Made by a program: the position numbers and the translations under genes. Shown piece by piece: positions 1-9,417 of a DNA stretch of 64,000 bases (within the stretch, counting starts at the first letter, position 1; each line of letters opens with the position of its first letter). The stretch covers positions 7,768-71,767 of the forward strand of contig JBAZTW010000006.1 in NCBI GenBank assembly GCA_041661665.1. Reading direction: 5' to 3'. The notes under the pieces are model-generated. The model did not search any database. It was not told the origin of the DNA and saw only the letters and a list, made by a program, of their open reading frames with translations. Source of the stretch: GWC2-45-44 sp041661665 (GTDB lineage: Bacteria; Planctomycetota; Phycisphaerae; Sedimentisphaerales; UBA12454).

Positions 1-2204
1 GCCTTTTTGTCAAATTCAATAATACCTTTAAGGCCTCTTTGCGGTGCGATTTCATTCAGTTTCTGGAATATGCCCTCGGTAATGAAAGGCAGAAACGGAT
101 GTAGGAGCCGCAGCGTGCTGTCAAGTACAAAAGCCAGGACGTTTTGAGCGGTTTGCTTTTGGCTGTCATCTCTTAATCTCGATTTCGACCATTCGAGATA
201 CCAATCGCAAAGGTCGTTCCAGAAGAAGCGGTAAATCGCCATCAGCGGCTCGCTGAATTTAAACTCATCAAACGCGGCATTTACTTCATTTACAGTTTTC
301 GCCAGTCTCGACAAAATCCATTTGTCGGTAATGTGCAGTTTGGCCGGGTCGAATGCATTGAAATCAATTCCTTCGAGATTCATCATCGCAAAGCGTGATG
401 CGTTCCAGAGTTTGTTGCAGAAGTTTCTGCCGATATCGAATTTCTCGCTGGTGTTTTTGCCCTGCGCATCTTTGGCCACCGGCAGGCGGACATCCTGACT
501 TTCGGTTGTCATCTGGCAGAGGCTGAATCGCATTGCATCAGCGCCGTAAGTTTCGATAATGTCGAGCGGGTCGATGCCATTGCCTTTGCTCTTGCTCATT
601 CTTTCGCCGTTGCCGTCGAGGATTGTCGGGTGAATGAATACATCGCGGAAGGGCACATCGCCCATATTTTCCAGACCCATCATAACCATTCGCGAGACCC
701 AAAGCGTGATGATGTCGCGGGCGGTTACGAGCGTGCTTGTCGGATAATAAAATTTCAGTTCGTCAGTTTGCTGCGGCCAGCCGAGTGTGCTGTGAGGCCA
801 AAGGGCGGAACTGAACCATGTATCGAGGACATCTTTGTCCTGCTCGATATTTTTCGAGCCGCATTTTTCACATTGCGTCGGGTCGTCGATACCGGTGCTG
901 AGATGGTCGCAGTCTTTGCAGTACCAAATCGGGATTCGATGTCCCCACCAGAGCTGGCGGCTGATGCACCAGTCGCGGATGCCGTAGAGCCAGTCGAGAT
1001 AGCTTTTGCCGTAGCGTTCGGGATGGAATTTGATTCTGCCGTCTTCGACTGCTTTGATTGCTTCTTTGGCCAAAGGCTTAACGCTTACGAACCACTGGTC
1101 GGAAAGATATGGCTCGATTATATCGCCGCTGCGGTCGGAATGGCCGACCTGCATTTCTCGCGGCTCGACTTTTTCGAGCAGACCGGCAGTCTGCAAATCC
1201 TCGACAACCGCTTTTCTTGCTTTGAAACGGTCGAGTCCTGCGTATTTGCCGCCGTTTTCGTTAATTTTGCCGTCCGGCGTGAGGATATTTATCATTTCAA
1301 GTTTATGCCGCTGTCCGATTTCGTAGTCGTTCGGGTCGTGGGCGGGCGTAACTTTCAGACAGCCTGTGCCTTCGCCGAGTTTAACGTGGTCGTCTGCGAT
1401 AATAGGAATTTGCCTGTCAGTCAAAGGCAGTTTGATTTTTTTGCCGACGAGTTTGGCGGCTCTTGAGTCCTTTGGATTTATCGCAACGGCTGTATCGCCG
1501 AGCATTGTCTCCGGCCTTGTCGTCGCAACCGTTACGAAACCGCTGCCGTCAGTCAGCGGATAATGGATATACCAGAAATTGCCCTGCACGGTTTTGTGAA
1601 CGACTTCATCATCAGCGACAGCGGTTTGCAAAACGGAATCCCAGTTGACTAATCTCTTGCCGCGATAGATTAGGCCTTTTTTGAAAAGGTTGACAAATGT
1701 ATGCCGAACTGCTTTTGCGCACATATCGTCGAGTGTAAAGCGTGTTCTGTCCCAGTCGCAGCTTGCGCCGATTCGTTTCAGTTGTTCGAGAATTCTGTTG
1801 CCATATTGTTCTTTCCACTGCCAAATCATTTCGACGAGTTTTTCGCGTCCGATGTCGTGGCGGGTTTGGCCGGTCTGTGCTTTGAGATTTTTTTCAACGA
1901 CTGATTGCGTCGCGATTCCCGCGTGGTCTGTGCCGGGCATCCAAAGTGTGTTGAAGCCCTGCATCCTTTTGTAGCGGATTAGCACATCCTGAAGCGTGTT
2001 GTCGATGGCGTGTCCCAGATGCAAAGCGCCGGTAACATTCGGCGGGGGAATGACGATTGTATAGGGTTTTCCGCCCCCGCTCTTGCTTTCGCAAGAAAGC
2101 GCGGGGGCAGGGGTGGTATGAAAATAATTTCCCTTGGCCCATATTTCACTTGCCAGGGCTTCTATCTGGTTCGGCTCATAAACTGTTGACAGCATTTCAG
2201 TCAT
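1..2204 (-). CDS. valS: Valyl-tRNA synthetase, 3' end cut by window
   Basis: Charges tRNA-Val in the cytoplasm. The reading frame runs open from ATG at 2204 to the window edge (about 734 codons of the usual 850-950). The class I HIGH motif appears as HLGH at residues 62-65 and KMSKS as RMSKS at residues 535-539 (bases 588-602), both in the same frame, so there is no frameshift. The editing (CP1) region lies between them, with the typical TTRPETMLGD sequence. Missing here are the end of the helical anticodon-binding domain and the C-terminal coiled coil. Residues 22-30 carry a short Pro/Ser-rich insertion before the catalytic core. A second in-frame ATG three codons later is a possible start; no clear ribosome site distinguishes them. 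Confidence 0.97.
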   Translation of the reverse strand, partial: MTEMLSTVYEPNQIEALASEIWAKGNYFHTTPAPALSCESKSGGGKPYTIVIPPPNVTGALHLGHAIDNTLQDVLIRYKRMQGFNTLWMPGTDHAGIATQSVVEKNLKAQTGQTRHDIGREKLVEMIWQWKEQYGNRILEQLKRIGASCDWDRTRFTLDDMCAKAVRHTFVNLFKKGLIYRGKRLVNWDSVLQTAVADDEVVHKTVQGNFWYIHYPLTDGSGFVTVATTRPETMLGDTAVAINPKDSRAAKLVGKKIKLPLTDRQIPIIADDHVKLGEGTGCLKVTPAHDPNDYEIGQRHKLEMINILTPDGKINENGGKYAGLDRFKARKAVVEDLQTAGLLEKVEPREMQVGHSDRSGDIIEPYLSDQWFVSVKPLAKEAIKAVEDGRIKFHPERYGKSYLDWLYGIRDWCISRQLWWGHRIPIWYCKDCDHLSTGIDDPTQCEKCGSKNIEQDKDVLDTWFSSALWPHSTLGWPQQTDELKFYYPTSTLVTARDIITLWVSRMVMMGLENMGDVPFRDVFIHPTILDGNGERMSKSKGNGIDPLDIIETYGADAMRFSLCQMTTESQDVRLPVAKDAQGKNTSEKFDIGRNFCNKLWNASRFAMMNLEGIDFNAFDPAKLHITDKWILSRLAKTVNEVNAAFDEFKFSEPLMAIYRFFWNDLCDWYLEWSKSRLRDDSQKQTAQNVLAFVLDSTLRLLHPFLPFITEGIFQKLNEIAPQRGLKGIIEFDKK

Positions 2205-2329
2205 AAATCTTATCCGTTCTTGATGTTATGTCATTTAGTCGGAAAATTTTGAAGTGGTAATTCTAACAAAAAAAGATTGTCTTGGCTAATACATTTTTGC
2301 AGCGGATATGGCGAGCAATGACGTGCCTT

Positions 2330-2710
2330 TTATTTGGAAACCTTATGGCTTATCGCATTTTCGATTTTTTCTCTCAAATCCATCGGGTCAAACGGCTTGG
2401 TAACGTATTCAAGGATGCCGTAACTGTGAGCGATATCTATATCTCTTGGGTCTGAATGCGCGGTCAGCATTATTACAGGAATATGTTTCCAGTCCGGGTT
2501 GCTGCGCAGTTCTTCGAGCATTTGAAAGCCGGTCATTACAGGCATACCGGCATCAAGCAGGATAAGGTCTGGTTTTTTGACGGCTATTTTGTCTAAACCG
2601 TCTTGGCCGTTTGTTGCGGTTATAACCTCATAGCCCCATTTTTTCAGGCTATAAGAAACGATTCTTAAAATATCCGGCTCGTCATCAACAACTAAGATTC
2701 TATCTGGCAT
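2330..2710 (-). CDS. CheY-like single-domain response regulator
   Basis: A 126-residue receiver domain with no output domain, so it acts by phosphorylation-dependent protein contact. All catalytic positions are present: acidic pocket D9/D10, phospho-acceptor D53 (LLDAGMP), T83 and K105 (TKPF). The start codon overlaps the end of the histidine kinase gene by 19 bases, which implies translational coupling and makes that kinase the likely phosphate donor. The partner that reads out the phosphorylated state is not visible in the window. Confidence 0.93.
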   Translation of the reverse strand: MPDRILVVDDEPDILRIVSYSLKKWGYEVITATNGQDGLDKIAVKKPDLILLDAGMPVMTGFQMLEELRSNPDWKHIPVIMLTAHSDPRDIDIAHSYGILEYVTKPFDPMDLREKIENAISHKVSK

Positions 2711-5334
2711 GGTATTTTCTCCATAGGTAATTCAAAATAAAAAGTTGTTCCTTTTTCGTAATCGGATTCGACCCATATTCTGCCGCCGTGGCTTTCTATG
2801 ATTTTTTTGGAAATCACAAGGCCTAAACCTGTACCGCCTGTTTTTCTGTCGGCATCTTTAGTGGCTAATTGTTGAAATTCCACGAACAGCTTGTGCATAT
2901 CTTCGGGTTTGATTCCACCTCCAGTGTCTTTAACGGCAATAGTAACCTTATCGTCTGTGCGGGAAGTGGTAATTTTTACGCTGCCCGTTTCGGTGAATTT
3001 AACGGCATTGCTTACAAGGTTGGTTAATACCTGAATAATTTTATCCTTATCGAAATTCACAAGCGGTACCGCATCATCAAGTTCGATTATAAGCTCAAGA
3101 CCTTTCTCTTTGGCCAGCGGCCTCATTGTTTCTTCAACAGCCTCTACTACTTCATTTATATTTGCGGGCTTGGGATTAAAATCCATTCTGCCGGCAGTCA
3201 TTTTCTGGTAATCCAGAACATCGTTTATCAATCGAGCGAGCCGGTCGACGTTTCTTTTCGCGATGCCCAAAAACTCCTTTTGGTCGTCGTTGAGCGGTCC
3301 GGTGGTTTCGCTATATACCAAATTTACGGCTTCTTTTATAGATGTCAGAGGCGTTCGCAATTCGTGCGATGCTGTGGAAATGAATTTCGATTTCATTTCG
3401 AGGACAGCCTGCATTTCTTTTTCAGCTTTTTTGCGGAGAGTAATGTCTTCCTTGTTTGCGACAAAATGCGTTATGACTCCGGCATCATTGATAACTGGCG
3501 AAACAGATGCATTTTCGAAATAGATATCACCGTTTTTCCTCTTGTTACAGAATTCACCTTGCCATTTATGTCCGGATTTAATTGTATCCCACAAACGTGT
3601 GTACTCTTCCGGTGGTGTTTGGCCCGATTTCAATATGCGCGGGTTTTTCCCAATAACTTCTTCAGAGGTATAGCCCGTCAGTTCCACAAACTTGGGGTTC
3701 ACATATTCGATGTTACCTTCGGGGTTTGTGATGACAATACAAGCGGGGTTCTGTTCGACAGCGAGCGATAACTTACGCAGTCCATCTTCAGCTTTTTTGC
3801 TCTCGGTTATATCTCGAACAGTGGCTTGTACTACTTTTTTGTTGTTGATTTCCGTGCTCGTCAATAAAACTGTGGCAGGAAACTCTGTGTTGTCCATACG
3901 CTTATGCATCCACTCAAAGAAATGGCTGTCTTTTTCCATTGCTATTTTTACCATTTCCTGTGCCTTTGCGGAAGATGCGGTACCATCGGGCTGATATTCC
4001 GGCGATAAATCCGCCGGTGTCAAAGAGGTAAATTCTTTTTCATCTTTACAGCCAAACAATTTTAATGTTGCCGGATTACCGCTTAAAAATCCCTTTTCAT
4101 CTAATACCATGATGGCATCATGGGAGCTTTCAAAAAGGTTGTGGTATTTCTCCTCGCTTTCTCGCAGTTTCTGCTCTGCCCATTTACGCTGGACAATTTG
4201 TTTATTGAGGCTTTCAATAGAGGTTGTTTTGCCTTTTAAATTTTCGGTCATTGTATCAAATGCGCGAGAAAGCTGTCCTATCTCATCTTTTGCGTCAGTG
4301 CCTACCTTGTGATTCAAATTGCCGCTGCCGATTATTTCGGTTCCCTTATGCAGTTTGTGAATCGGCTTAGAAATAACTCTGGCAATCGATATGCTTGATA
4401 ACCAGACGGCATTGACCGCTATAAATAAAGTGATGAAAAATAACAACCGCAGTTTTGCCAAGGGCGCAAACGCTTCCTTTGCTTCTATCTCGGCACAAAC
4501 CCCCCACTTCATCTGGGGTATGAATTCATGTGCCCCCATAACCTGCACACCGCGATAATCAGGAAAAACATTAGCAATTTCCTTTCCGGATAATATGTGT
4601 TCCCTGCCTTTATGTAAATGAGCCCTCCTTGCATTTTCAGTATCCACCCTCTGTTTTAAAACGGCATCATCTATGAATCTGGAAGGAGTAATCATAAATC
4701 CGTACTTATTAACGATATATATTTCGCCGGTCTTACCCAAACCGGTACTATTCGTAACGATATTATTTAACTCATTTAATTTCACCCTTGCCACAAGCAC
4801 GCCCAATAAATCCCCTGTATGACTGTCTAAAAATGGCGCAGATACGGCGATTAAAGGCTCTTTAACGATTTCAGAATAATATGCATCCCTGATAAAGATG
4901 TTTTTCTGCCCGCCGAGAAAATAAGCATCCGCGGACTTATCTGCTCCGATGCTGCTTTCATTACTGGAGGCTGTTACTTTTCCCGCTGCATCCAGCAGCA
5001 TAAATTCAGATATTGAAGAATTAACCTCTCTGGTTTTTTTGAGCCTGCGCATAGCCTGCTGGAAAGCTTCGTCATACCGGGAATCTTCCTTGGTTTTTAT
5101 TTTTAAAAAATCCTCCAGAACTACACTTTTAGATAACTGTCCGACAGACATTTCCAGCATTTCGAGGTAGGTTTCTATATGATTGGTTCGCGAGGCAGCC
5201 GCCACGGCTAAATTGTTATTTATAGACTTCTGCAAATCATTCTTCACAATTAAATAGACAAAAGTTCCGGCAACGCTCATAACAATCAGGGCAACGGTAA
5301 GAAAAGAAAGGCTTATTTTATTTGCTATTTTCAT
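2692..5334 (-). CDS. Membrane sensor histidine kinase (dCACHE-HAMP-PAS-PAS-HisKA-HATPase)
   Basis: 880 residues. Transmembrane helix about 8-30, extracytoplasmic dCACHE-type sensor about 31-295, second helix about 296-320, HAMP about 318-370, short coiled coil, PAS domains about 393-513 and 520-637, HisKA with phospho-acceptor H657 (SHELRTP), and an HATPase domain about 755-872 with N box (NLVSNAVKFT), G1 (DTGGGI) and G2 (GGTGLGL). It senses an outside ligand through the CACHE domain, while the PAS pair probably reads a cytoplasmic cue. It is cotranscribed with the overlapping CheY-like regulator just downstream. The ligand cannot be told from sequence. Confidence 0.95.
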   Translation of the reverse strand: MKIANKISLSFLTVALIVMSVAGTFVYLIVKNDLQKSINNNLAVAAASRTNHIETYLEMLEMSVGQLSKSVVLEDFLKIKTKEDSRYDEAFQQAMRRLKKTREVNSSISEFMLLDAAGKVTASSNESSIGADKSADAYFLGGQKNIFIRDAYYSEIVKEPLIAVSAPFLDSHTGDLLGVLVARVKLNELNNIVTNSTGLGKTGEIYIVNKYGFMITPSRFIDDAVLKQRVDTENARRAHLHKGREHILSGKEIANVFPDYRGVQVMGAHEFIPQMKWGVCAEIEAKEAFAPLAKLRLLFFITLFIAVNAVWLSSISIARVISKPIHKLHKGTEIIGSGNLNHKVGTDAKDEIGQLSRAFDTMTENLKGKTTSIESLNKQIVQRKWAEQKLRESEEKYHNLFESSHDAIMVLDEKGFLSGNPATLKLFGCKDEKEFTSLTPADLSPEYQPDGTASSAKAQEMVKIAMEKDSHFFEWMHKRMDNTEFPATVLLTSTEINNKKVVQATVRDITESKKAEDGLRKLSLAVEQNPACIVITNPEGNIEYVNPKFVELTGYTSEEVIGKNPRILKSGQTPPEEYTRLWDTIKSGHKWQGEFCNKRKNGDIYFENASVSPVINDAGVITHFVANKEDITLRKKAEKEMQAVLEMKSKFISTASHELRTPLTSIKEAVNLVYSETTGPLNDDQKEFLGIAKRNVDRLARLINDVLDYQKMTAGRMDFNPKPANINEVVEAVEETMRPLAKEKGLELIIELDDAVPLVNFDKDKIIQVLTNLVSNAVKFTETGSVKITTSRTDDKVTIAVKDTGGGIKPEDMHKLFVEFQQLATKDADRKTGGTGLGLVISKKIIESHGGRIWVESDYEKGTTFYFELPMEKIPCQIES

Positions 5335-5487
5335 AGATATTTCCCCAAAAGGTATTGCCAGTGGGTTTATCGGCTTGAACTTGCCGTACTATTACCTTAA
5401 ACTCCGTTATCTATGGCTTTTGCGGATATTCCGAGGTGTGAGCATTTATTTTAAGGGGATTTGTTTTGTTATCGGACTAATGCGGAA

Positions 5488-6480
5488 TTATTTTCCCGCA
5501 AGCTGTATGACCATAGTCTCGATTGCGGTTTGAGCGGTTGCCCGGCCTGTTTTCATCTGATAATCAATCTCTGCAAGATGCCTAAGGCAGCGGCCTATTT
5601 TTTCAATAGGCATTTTTTTCAGCGTATTGAAAAAATCCCTGCTGTTCCAGTTCTTTATATTAAGTTTTCTGGCGGTCTCATCGGGCGATACGCCATTTTT
5701 GAGCATCGCCGATGCGCTGAACATTCTCCTGAAATGCCAGGCAAAAGCGCCGATTACCGTATATTCAGCGTCCTTGTCGGAGCTGAACATCAGCCGCAGT
5801 TTTTCAATTGCCCCCGCCAGATTTCCAGCGGTCATAGCGTTAATAACCTCAAAGACATCGAATACGCGATTTTTCCCTACGACGGCGGCAATGTCTTTTT
5901 CGGTTATGGTTTTCGCCGAATCGGTATACGCGGCAAGTTTATCAATCTCACTGCTCAAAATGCCCGGTTCTTCGCCTGCAAATTCAATGAGCATATACGC
6001 GGCATTGGCAGGCAGGGTTTTACTGTGCTGGTTTCTGGCATAATCGCAAAGGTATGAAACAAGAGCTTTGGATTTAAGCTCGGCAACTTCAATCAGTTTG
6101 CCGGTGGAAGGAAGGATTTTCGCAAGTCTGGTGTTTGATTTCCAGCTTCGGACATCCAGAACGAGTACGCCTGTCGAAGCGGGCTTTTCAAAATATTTTT
6201 CCAGCAGTTCTCTGTTTTCCGAGACAAACTTATCCGCATCGTTCAGGACAACGACTCGCCTTTCGGCAAGAAACGGCAGAGTTCGCAGCTCATCAAAAAC
6301 ATCAGCGGCGGTGATTTTGTCCGCCTCGGTCTGCAAAAGACACATCTGCATTTGTTCAGGCTCAAGAAGCGAGCCAATCAGGGCGTTTAATTGTCCGCAG
6401 GCAAGAAACTCGTCTTTACCTGCAATTACATAAATGGGTTTTATGCCATCTGTTTTTTTGTCAGCGATGCTTTTTGCCAC
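5488..6480 (-). CDS. holA: DNA polymerase III delta subunit
   Basis: 330 residues, the usual family length. Delta is the clamp-loader wrench that opens the beta ring. The N-terminal sequence IYVIAGKDEFL and the acidic/hydrophobic pattern VVVLNDADKF match the HolA N-terminal domain; the middle and C-terminal parts carry the helical collar pattern ending in a TAQTAIETMVIQLAG tail. As in other delta subunits there is no working Walker A motif. A hypothetical gene lies 33 bases upstream on the same strand and may share its transcript. Confidence 0.9.
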   Translation of the reverse strand: MAKSIADKKTDGIKPIYVIAGKDEFLACGQLNALIGSLLEPEQMQMCLLQTEADKITAADVFDELRTLPFLAERRVVVLNDADKFVSENRELLEKYFEKPASTGVLVLDVRSWKSNTRLAKILPSTGKLIEVAELKSKALVSYLCDYARNQHSKTLPANAAYMLIEFAGEEPGILSSEIDKLAAYTDSAKTITEKDIAAVVGKNRVFDVFEVINAMTAGNLAGAIEKLRLMFSSDKDAEYTVIGAFAWHFRRMFSASAMLKNGVSPDETARKLNIKNWNSRDFFNTLKKMPIEKIGRCLRHLAEIDYQMKTGRATAQTAIETMVIQLAGK

Positions 6481-6513
6481 GAAAACTTATATCTCCTGAT
6501 TTATTTGACTTAT

Positions 6514-7032
6514 TTATAAGCTCTGCCTGCTGCGGGTCATTGAGATTGCTGACAGTGCGAGAATTTCCTTAGCTACAATGTCAGCGATAATCATTTGCTG
6601 CGGAGATGCGGGCGATGCTCCAGCAGTGTGGACTGTGCGGGTTGGAAAAACAGCAGGGGCAGGCTGTGCTTTAATCGGCACAGGCTGGAATTTTATTTCC
6701 TGTTTATCTGTCTGCGGAGAAATGTTTTCTTTGCCGGGCGATTTTCTTTTTAACGCGGCGATTTTTCTCTGCTGAGCCAGTATTTGCACACCTAAATCGA
6801 GCGAAGGCATATCCTGCGCTTTGTCCGCTTTGTCCGCTTTGCTGATTTTCTCGACCATATTGCTTACAAATTCGCTTTTTGCCGGCGGTTTTTTCAGAAT
6901 ATCGCCAAAGCTCGGCATAGAATCAGAAATTTCAAGAGGATTTTGCTGTTTGCGTATCGAGTTAAGCAAATCCTGCCTGCACTTGTCAATGTCCTGCTCA
7001 GTCTTATTGTCGCGATTTTCATCTTTTTCCAT
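6514..7032 (-). CDS. Hypothetical, hydrophilic, low-complexity protein upstream of holA
   Basis: About 172 residues from ATG at 7032. This start is preferred over a longer frame starting at 7092 because GAGG sits eight bases upstream of it. The protein is rich in Lys, Gln, Pro and Ala with no membrane segment; it contains a short KADKADKAQ repeat and a Pro/Ala linker. The only hydrophobic part is the C-terminal helix IIADIVAKEILALSAI. I do not recognise a family. The layout (disordered linker plus an amphipathic C-terminal helix) would suit a docking protein, but that is inference. Confidence 0.6.
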   Translation of the reverse strand: MEKDENRDNKTEQDIDKCRQDLLNSIRKQQNPLEISDSMPSFGDILKKPPAKSEFVSNMVEKISKADKADKAQDMPSLDLGVQILAQQRKIAALKRKSPGKENISPQTDKQEIKFQPVPIKAQPAPAVFPTRTVHTAGASPASPQQMIIADIVAKEILALSAISMTRSRQSL

Positions 7033-7143
7033 AGGTACAACCTCACCGTAAATTATAACACCGATGACGTGTTTGGCAAGAAAAAAGAACACTCAAGCTT
7101 AGGGGTTTTCCTGTAATGACAGACGCAGCAAATCTTTATGCCG

Positions 7144-7660
7144 CTAAAAACAGGTATTTACCGCCTCCGTCAGGCCTGCTTTCAAACGATACAAAATAAA
7201 TTCCGGCTTATCCGGCAGCGGCTGTCTAAGGTAAACTAATCTATCGCAGATACTCGTCGCTGTTTCAACAAGCCAGCCCAAATATATCATCGCCATCACA
7301 GCCATCAAAACCAATCTGCAAATCGCATTCCATCTAAACGTTCGTATTTTTTCAAGGTTCACCTGATTCTTTAAGAAACGAATTGCTTCTTCACATTCCC
7401 ACCTGCGTATATAGAAACGCAGTACTTTTTCGGCATCATCAAAATTCTCCACAGCCAAATTTGTCAGTAGCGTCATCGGTTTATCATTGCCGGCAAGCCT
7501 GTAAACAACCATTGTCAATTCTTCCTATCGTTCGTGCAGACGAACTTTTGTCCAGCCTGTCTGTGTTATACGAATTGTCGGTTTGCCGCGACGTTTGACA
7601 AGTTTATGAAAACGATGCGGCGTTGGAATCGCCACAAACGTGCCCCTGTTCGCAGCAGAA
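7144..7660 (-). pseudogene. IS4-type DDE transposase remnant with in-frame stop
   Basis: The stretch YIRRWECEEAIRFLK matches the Y-x2-R-x3-E-x6-K signature around the last catalytic Glu of IS4-type transposases, followed by a typical hydrophobic C-terminus. Reading upstream in the same frame gives GTFVAIPTPHRFHKLVKRRG and then a TAG at about 7526-7528, two codons before the GAA-TTG-ACA-ATG stretch, so the gene is broken by an in-frame stop. The N-terminal two thirds, including the first catalytic Asp residues, are absent. The fragment abuts the 3' end of lspA. No clear terminal inverted repeats remain. Confidence 0.75.
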
Positions 7661-7667
7661 CACGTTT

Positions 7668-8231
7668 TTACATAGGGTCCGGAGTGGATGGTGATTCGTG
7701 TTTTGCGCCGAAAATTGTCGCCAGAATTAAAATCCCCACAGCAACCGTGAGCATTGAATCAGCTATATTGAACGCGGGGAAATGCCAGTCGCCATAATAG
7801 AAATCGAGAAAATCACGTACCCTGCCGGCGTTGAAAATCCTGTCGTATAAATTCCCGCAGATGCCCGCCTCAAAAAAAGCCATCGCCAAAACCGATAACA
7901 ACTGCGGCTTTCGATTAAACAAAAAAATCCCGACAACGACAACCATCGCCGCTGCCGAAATTATTATCAGCGGAAGAGTTCTGCCCGCAGCTATGCCCCA
8001 GGCGGCGCCGCGATTTTCGACAAGCACAAACTGAAAAAAACCGTCGATTACGCTGTAATGCTGTAAAGGCAGAGAATTGAGCCATTCAAAAACCGCTGAT
8101 TTGCTCCACAAGTCCGCGATAATCCCGCTGACCGCCACCGGCCAGAACAAAAAATGAGCGGCAGACAGGCTTATTTGTTTATTGAAAAAACTTTTCAACG
8201 GACATTTGCAATTTTCGCCCTCTGCCGACAA
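7668..8231 (-). CDS. lspA: Lipoprotein signal peptidase (signal peptidase II)
   Basis: Inner-membrane aspartyl protease that cleaves prolipoproteins ahead of the lipid-bearing Cys. 187 residues with four hydrophobic helices. Conserved blocks are NRGAAWG (73-79), GNLYDR (126-131), VRDFLDF (138-144) and FNIADS (154-159); D140 and D158 are the expected catalytic pair. The cytoplasmic N-terminus is slightly longer than usual and contains a CxC pair (residues 8-10). The last residues (PSTPDPM) run straight into the transposase remnant, so the native C-terminus may have been replaced. A TPR lipoprotein gene, a likely substrate, lies 9 bases upstream. Confidence 0.95.
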   Translation of the reverse strand: MSAEGENCKCPLKSFFNKQISLSAAHFLFWPVAVSGIIADLWSKSAVFEWLNSLPLQHYSVIDGFFQFVLVENRGAAWGIAAGRTLPLIIISAAAMVVVVGIFLFNRKPQLLSVLAMAFFEAGICGNLYDRIFNAGRVRDFLDFYYGDWHFPAFNIADSMLTVAVGILILATIFGAKHESPSTPDPM

Positions 8232-8240
8232 ATCAACCCC

Positions 8241-9257
8241 CTAATTGGCGTACTTTCTATAAAGCTTCAGGAGTTTATCCTGAGTCGGATTCAAATCCAG
8301 CGACTTGCTCCAGCTTTCGAGAGCTTTCTTGCGAAACTCCACTGCCTGCGGGTCGTCCAGACTGCTGAACATTCTATACTTCATCATATATGCGACGCCA
8401 AGCCCTTTATGCGACCGCCAGTCGTTGGGAGTCAATTGAACGGCTTTCTGATATTTCTCGATAGCCTGGTCGATTTCGCGAAGTTTCAGGCAGGTAAAGC
8501 CAAAATGGCGCAGGGTATCAGCGTTATTCGGTTCTGCTGCAATCAAATTGTTCAGCGTTGTTTTCGCGTCCTCATACCGCTCGGTTCGCAGATAGCAAAG
8601 AACCAAATTCTGCATCGTCGAAACATCTGTGCCCTTAAGCTCCAGCACGCGCTTGCAGGAGTCTATCGCCAGTTCGTTATCCTGCATAGCGGTATAAATA
8701 TCGCCAAGCAATTTTTCTATTTCGCTGTTAGTCGGAGCGATGTCCCTTGCCGCTTTGCCGTATTCGAGGGCTTTTTCGTAGTCCTGCACATTGTAATAGG
8801 CATCTGCTGCGCCGAACCGGGCATCAACGCTTTGTGGGTCAAGCTCGCTGGCCTTTGCATAAGCGCCGGCAGCTGATGTATAATTATTCATCAGCCGATA
8901 TACCTTGCCCAAATCGCGAAAATCCTCGTAAGACCACTGATTAAGCGTTGTTGCTTTTTCGTAAGCCTGCACGCTCTTCGTAAGGTCGTTTTGTTTCAGA
9001 TAGATTCCGCCCAAAAGAGAATACGCAAGCGCAAATTCGGGATTGACATCCACTGCCTTCTGGAGTTTTGCGATTGCCTCTTCCTGCTTATTCGACTCGT
9101 CGAGTATTACCGCGTCAACATAAAGGTTGACCGAATCATCCTTTTTTACCTTTACGGATTTTTGTGCTTTTACCGACTCGTTACAGCCCGAAACTGATGT
9201 TAGCGCTATAACGACAACGATTAACCTCAAAATCAGCGACCTGATTCTCTGGGACAT
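8241..9257 (-). CDS. TPR-repeat lipoprotein
   Basis: 338 residues. The signal peptide ends in a lipobox with SVSGC, giving lipidated Cys25. The rest is about eight tandem TPR units (for example AYSLLGGIYLKQNDLTKSVQAYEKA), so it is a periplasmic scaffold anchored to a membrane by lipid. Asp at the position after the Cys is absent (CNES), so it carries no obvious inner-membrane retention signal of the E. coli type. Cotranscribed with lspA, nine bases downstream. The partner is unknown; similar proteins work in envelope assembly and pilus biogenesis. Confidence 0.85.
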   Translation of the reverse strand: MSQRIRSLILRLIVVVIALTSVSGCNESVKAQKSVKVKKDDSVNLYVDAVILDESNKQEEAIAKLQKAVDVNPEFALAYSLLGGIYLKQNDLTKSVQAYEKATTLNQWSYEDFRDLGKVYRLMNNYTSAAGAYAKASELDPQSVDARFGAADAYYNVQDYEKALEYGKAARDIAPTNSEIEKLLGDIYTAMQDNELAIDSCKRVLELKGTDVSTMQNLVLCYLRTERYEDAKTTLNNLIAAEPNNADTLRHFGFTCLKLREIDQAIEKYQKAVQLTPNDWRSHKGLGVAYMMKYRMFSSLDDPQAVEFRKKALESWSKSLDLNPTQDKLLKLYRKYAN

Positions 9258-9362
9258 AACTCAATCCTTTCCTGTCAAAATAAACCCTGTTCTGGAAAAT
9301 TATACCAAACTAAAATCCGCTGTCAAAAGGTTTTAGGTGAATTTGCTTAATCAAACTAATCC

Positions 9363-9391
9363 TTGCAAAACGCCCGTTTTGGGGATATAAA
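9363..9391 (+). promoter_or_regulatory. Sigma-70-type promoter for proS
   Basis: TTGCAA at 9363-9368 and TATAAA at 9386-9391 with a 17-base spacer, 27 bases upstream of the proS ATG. An AGGAA ribosome site lies between. Confidence 0.5.
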
Positions 9392-9417
9392 AAGGCAAAA
9401 TTTATTAGGAAGACAAA

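Noticed and set aside
630..1974. Several plus-strand frames of 60-278 codons
   Set aside because: They lie opposite valS, whose minus frame carries HIGH and KMSKS in register; the plus products have no recognisable motifs.
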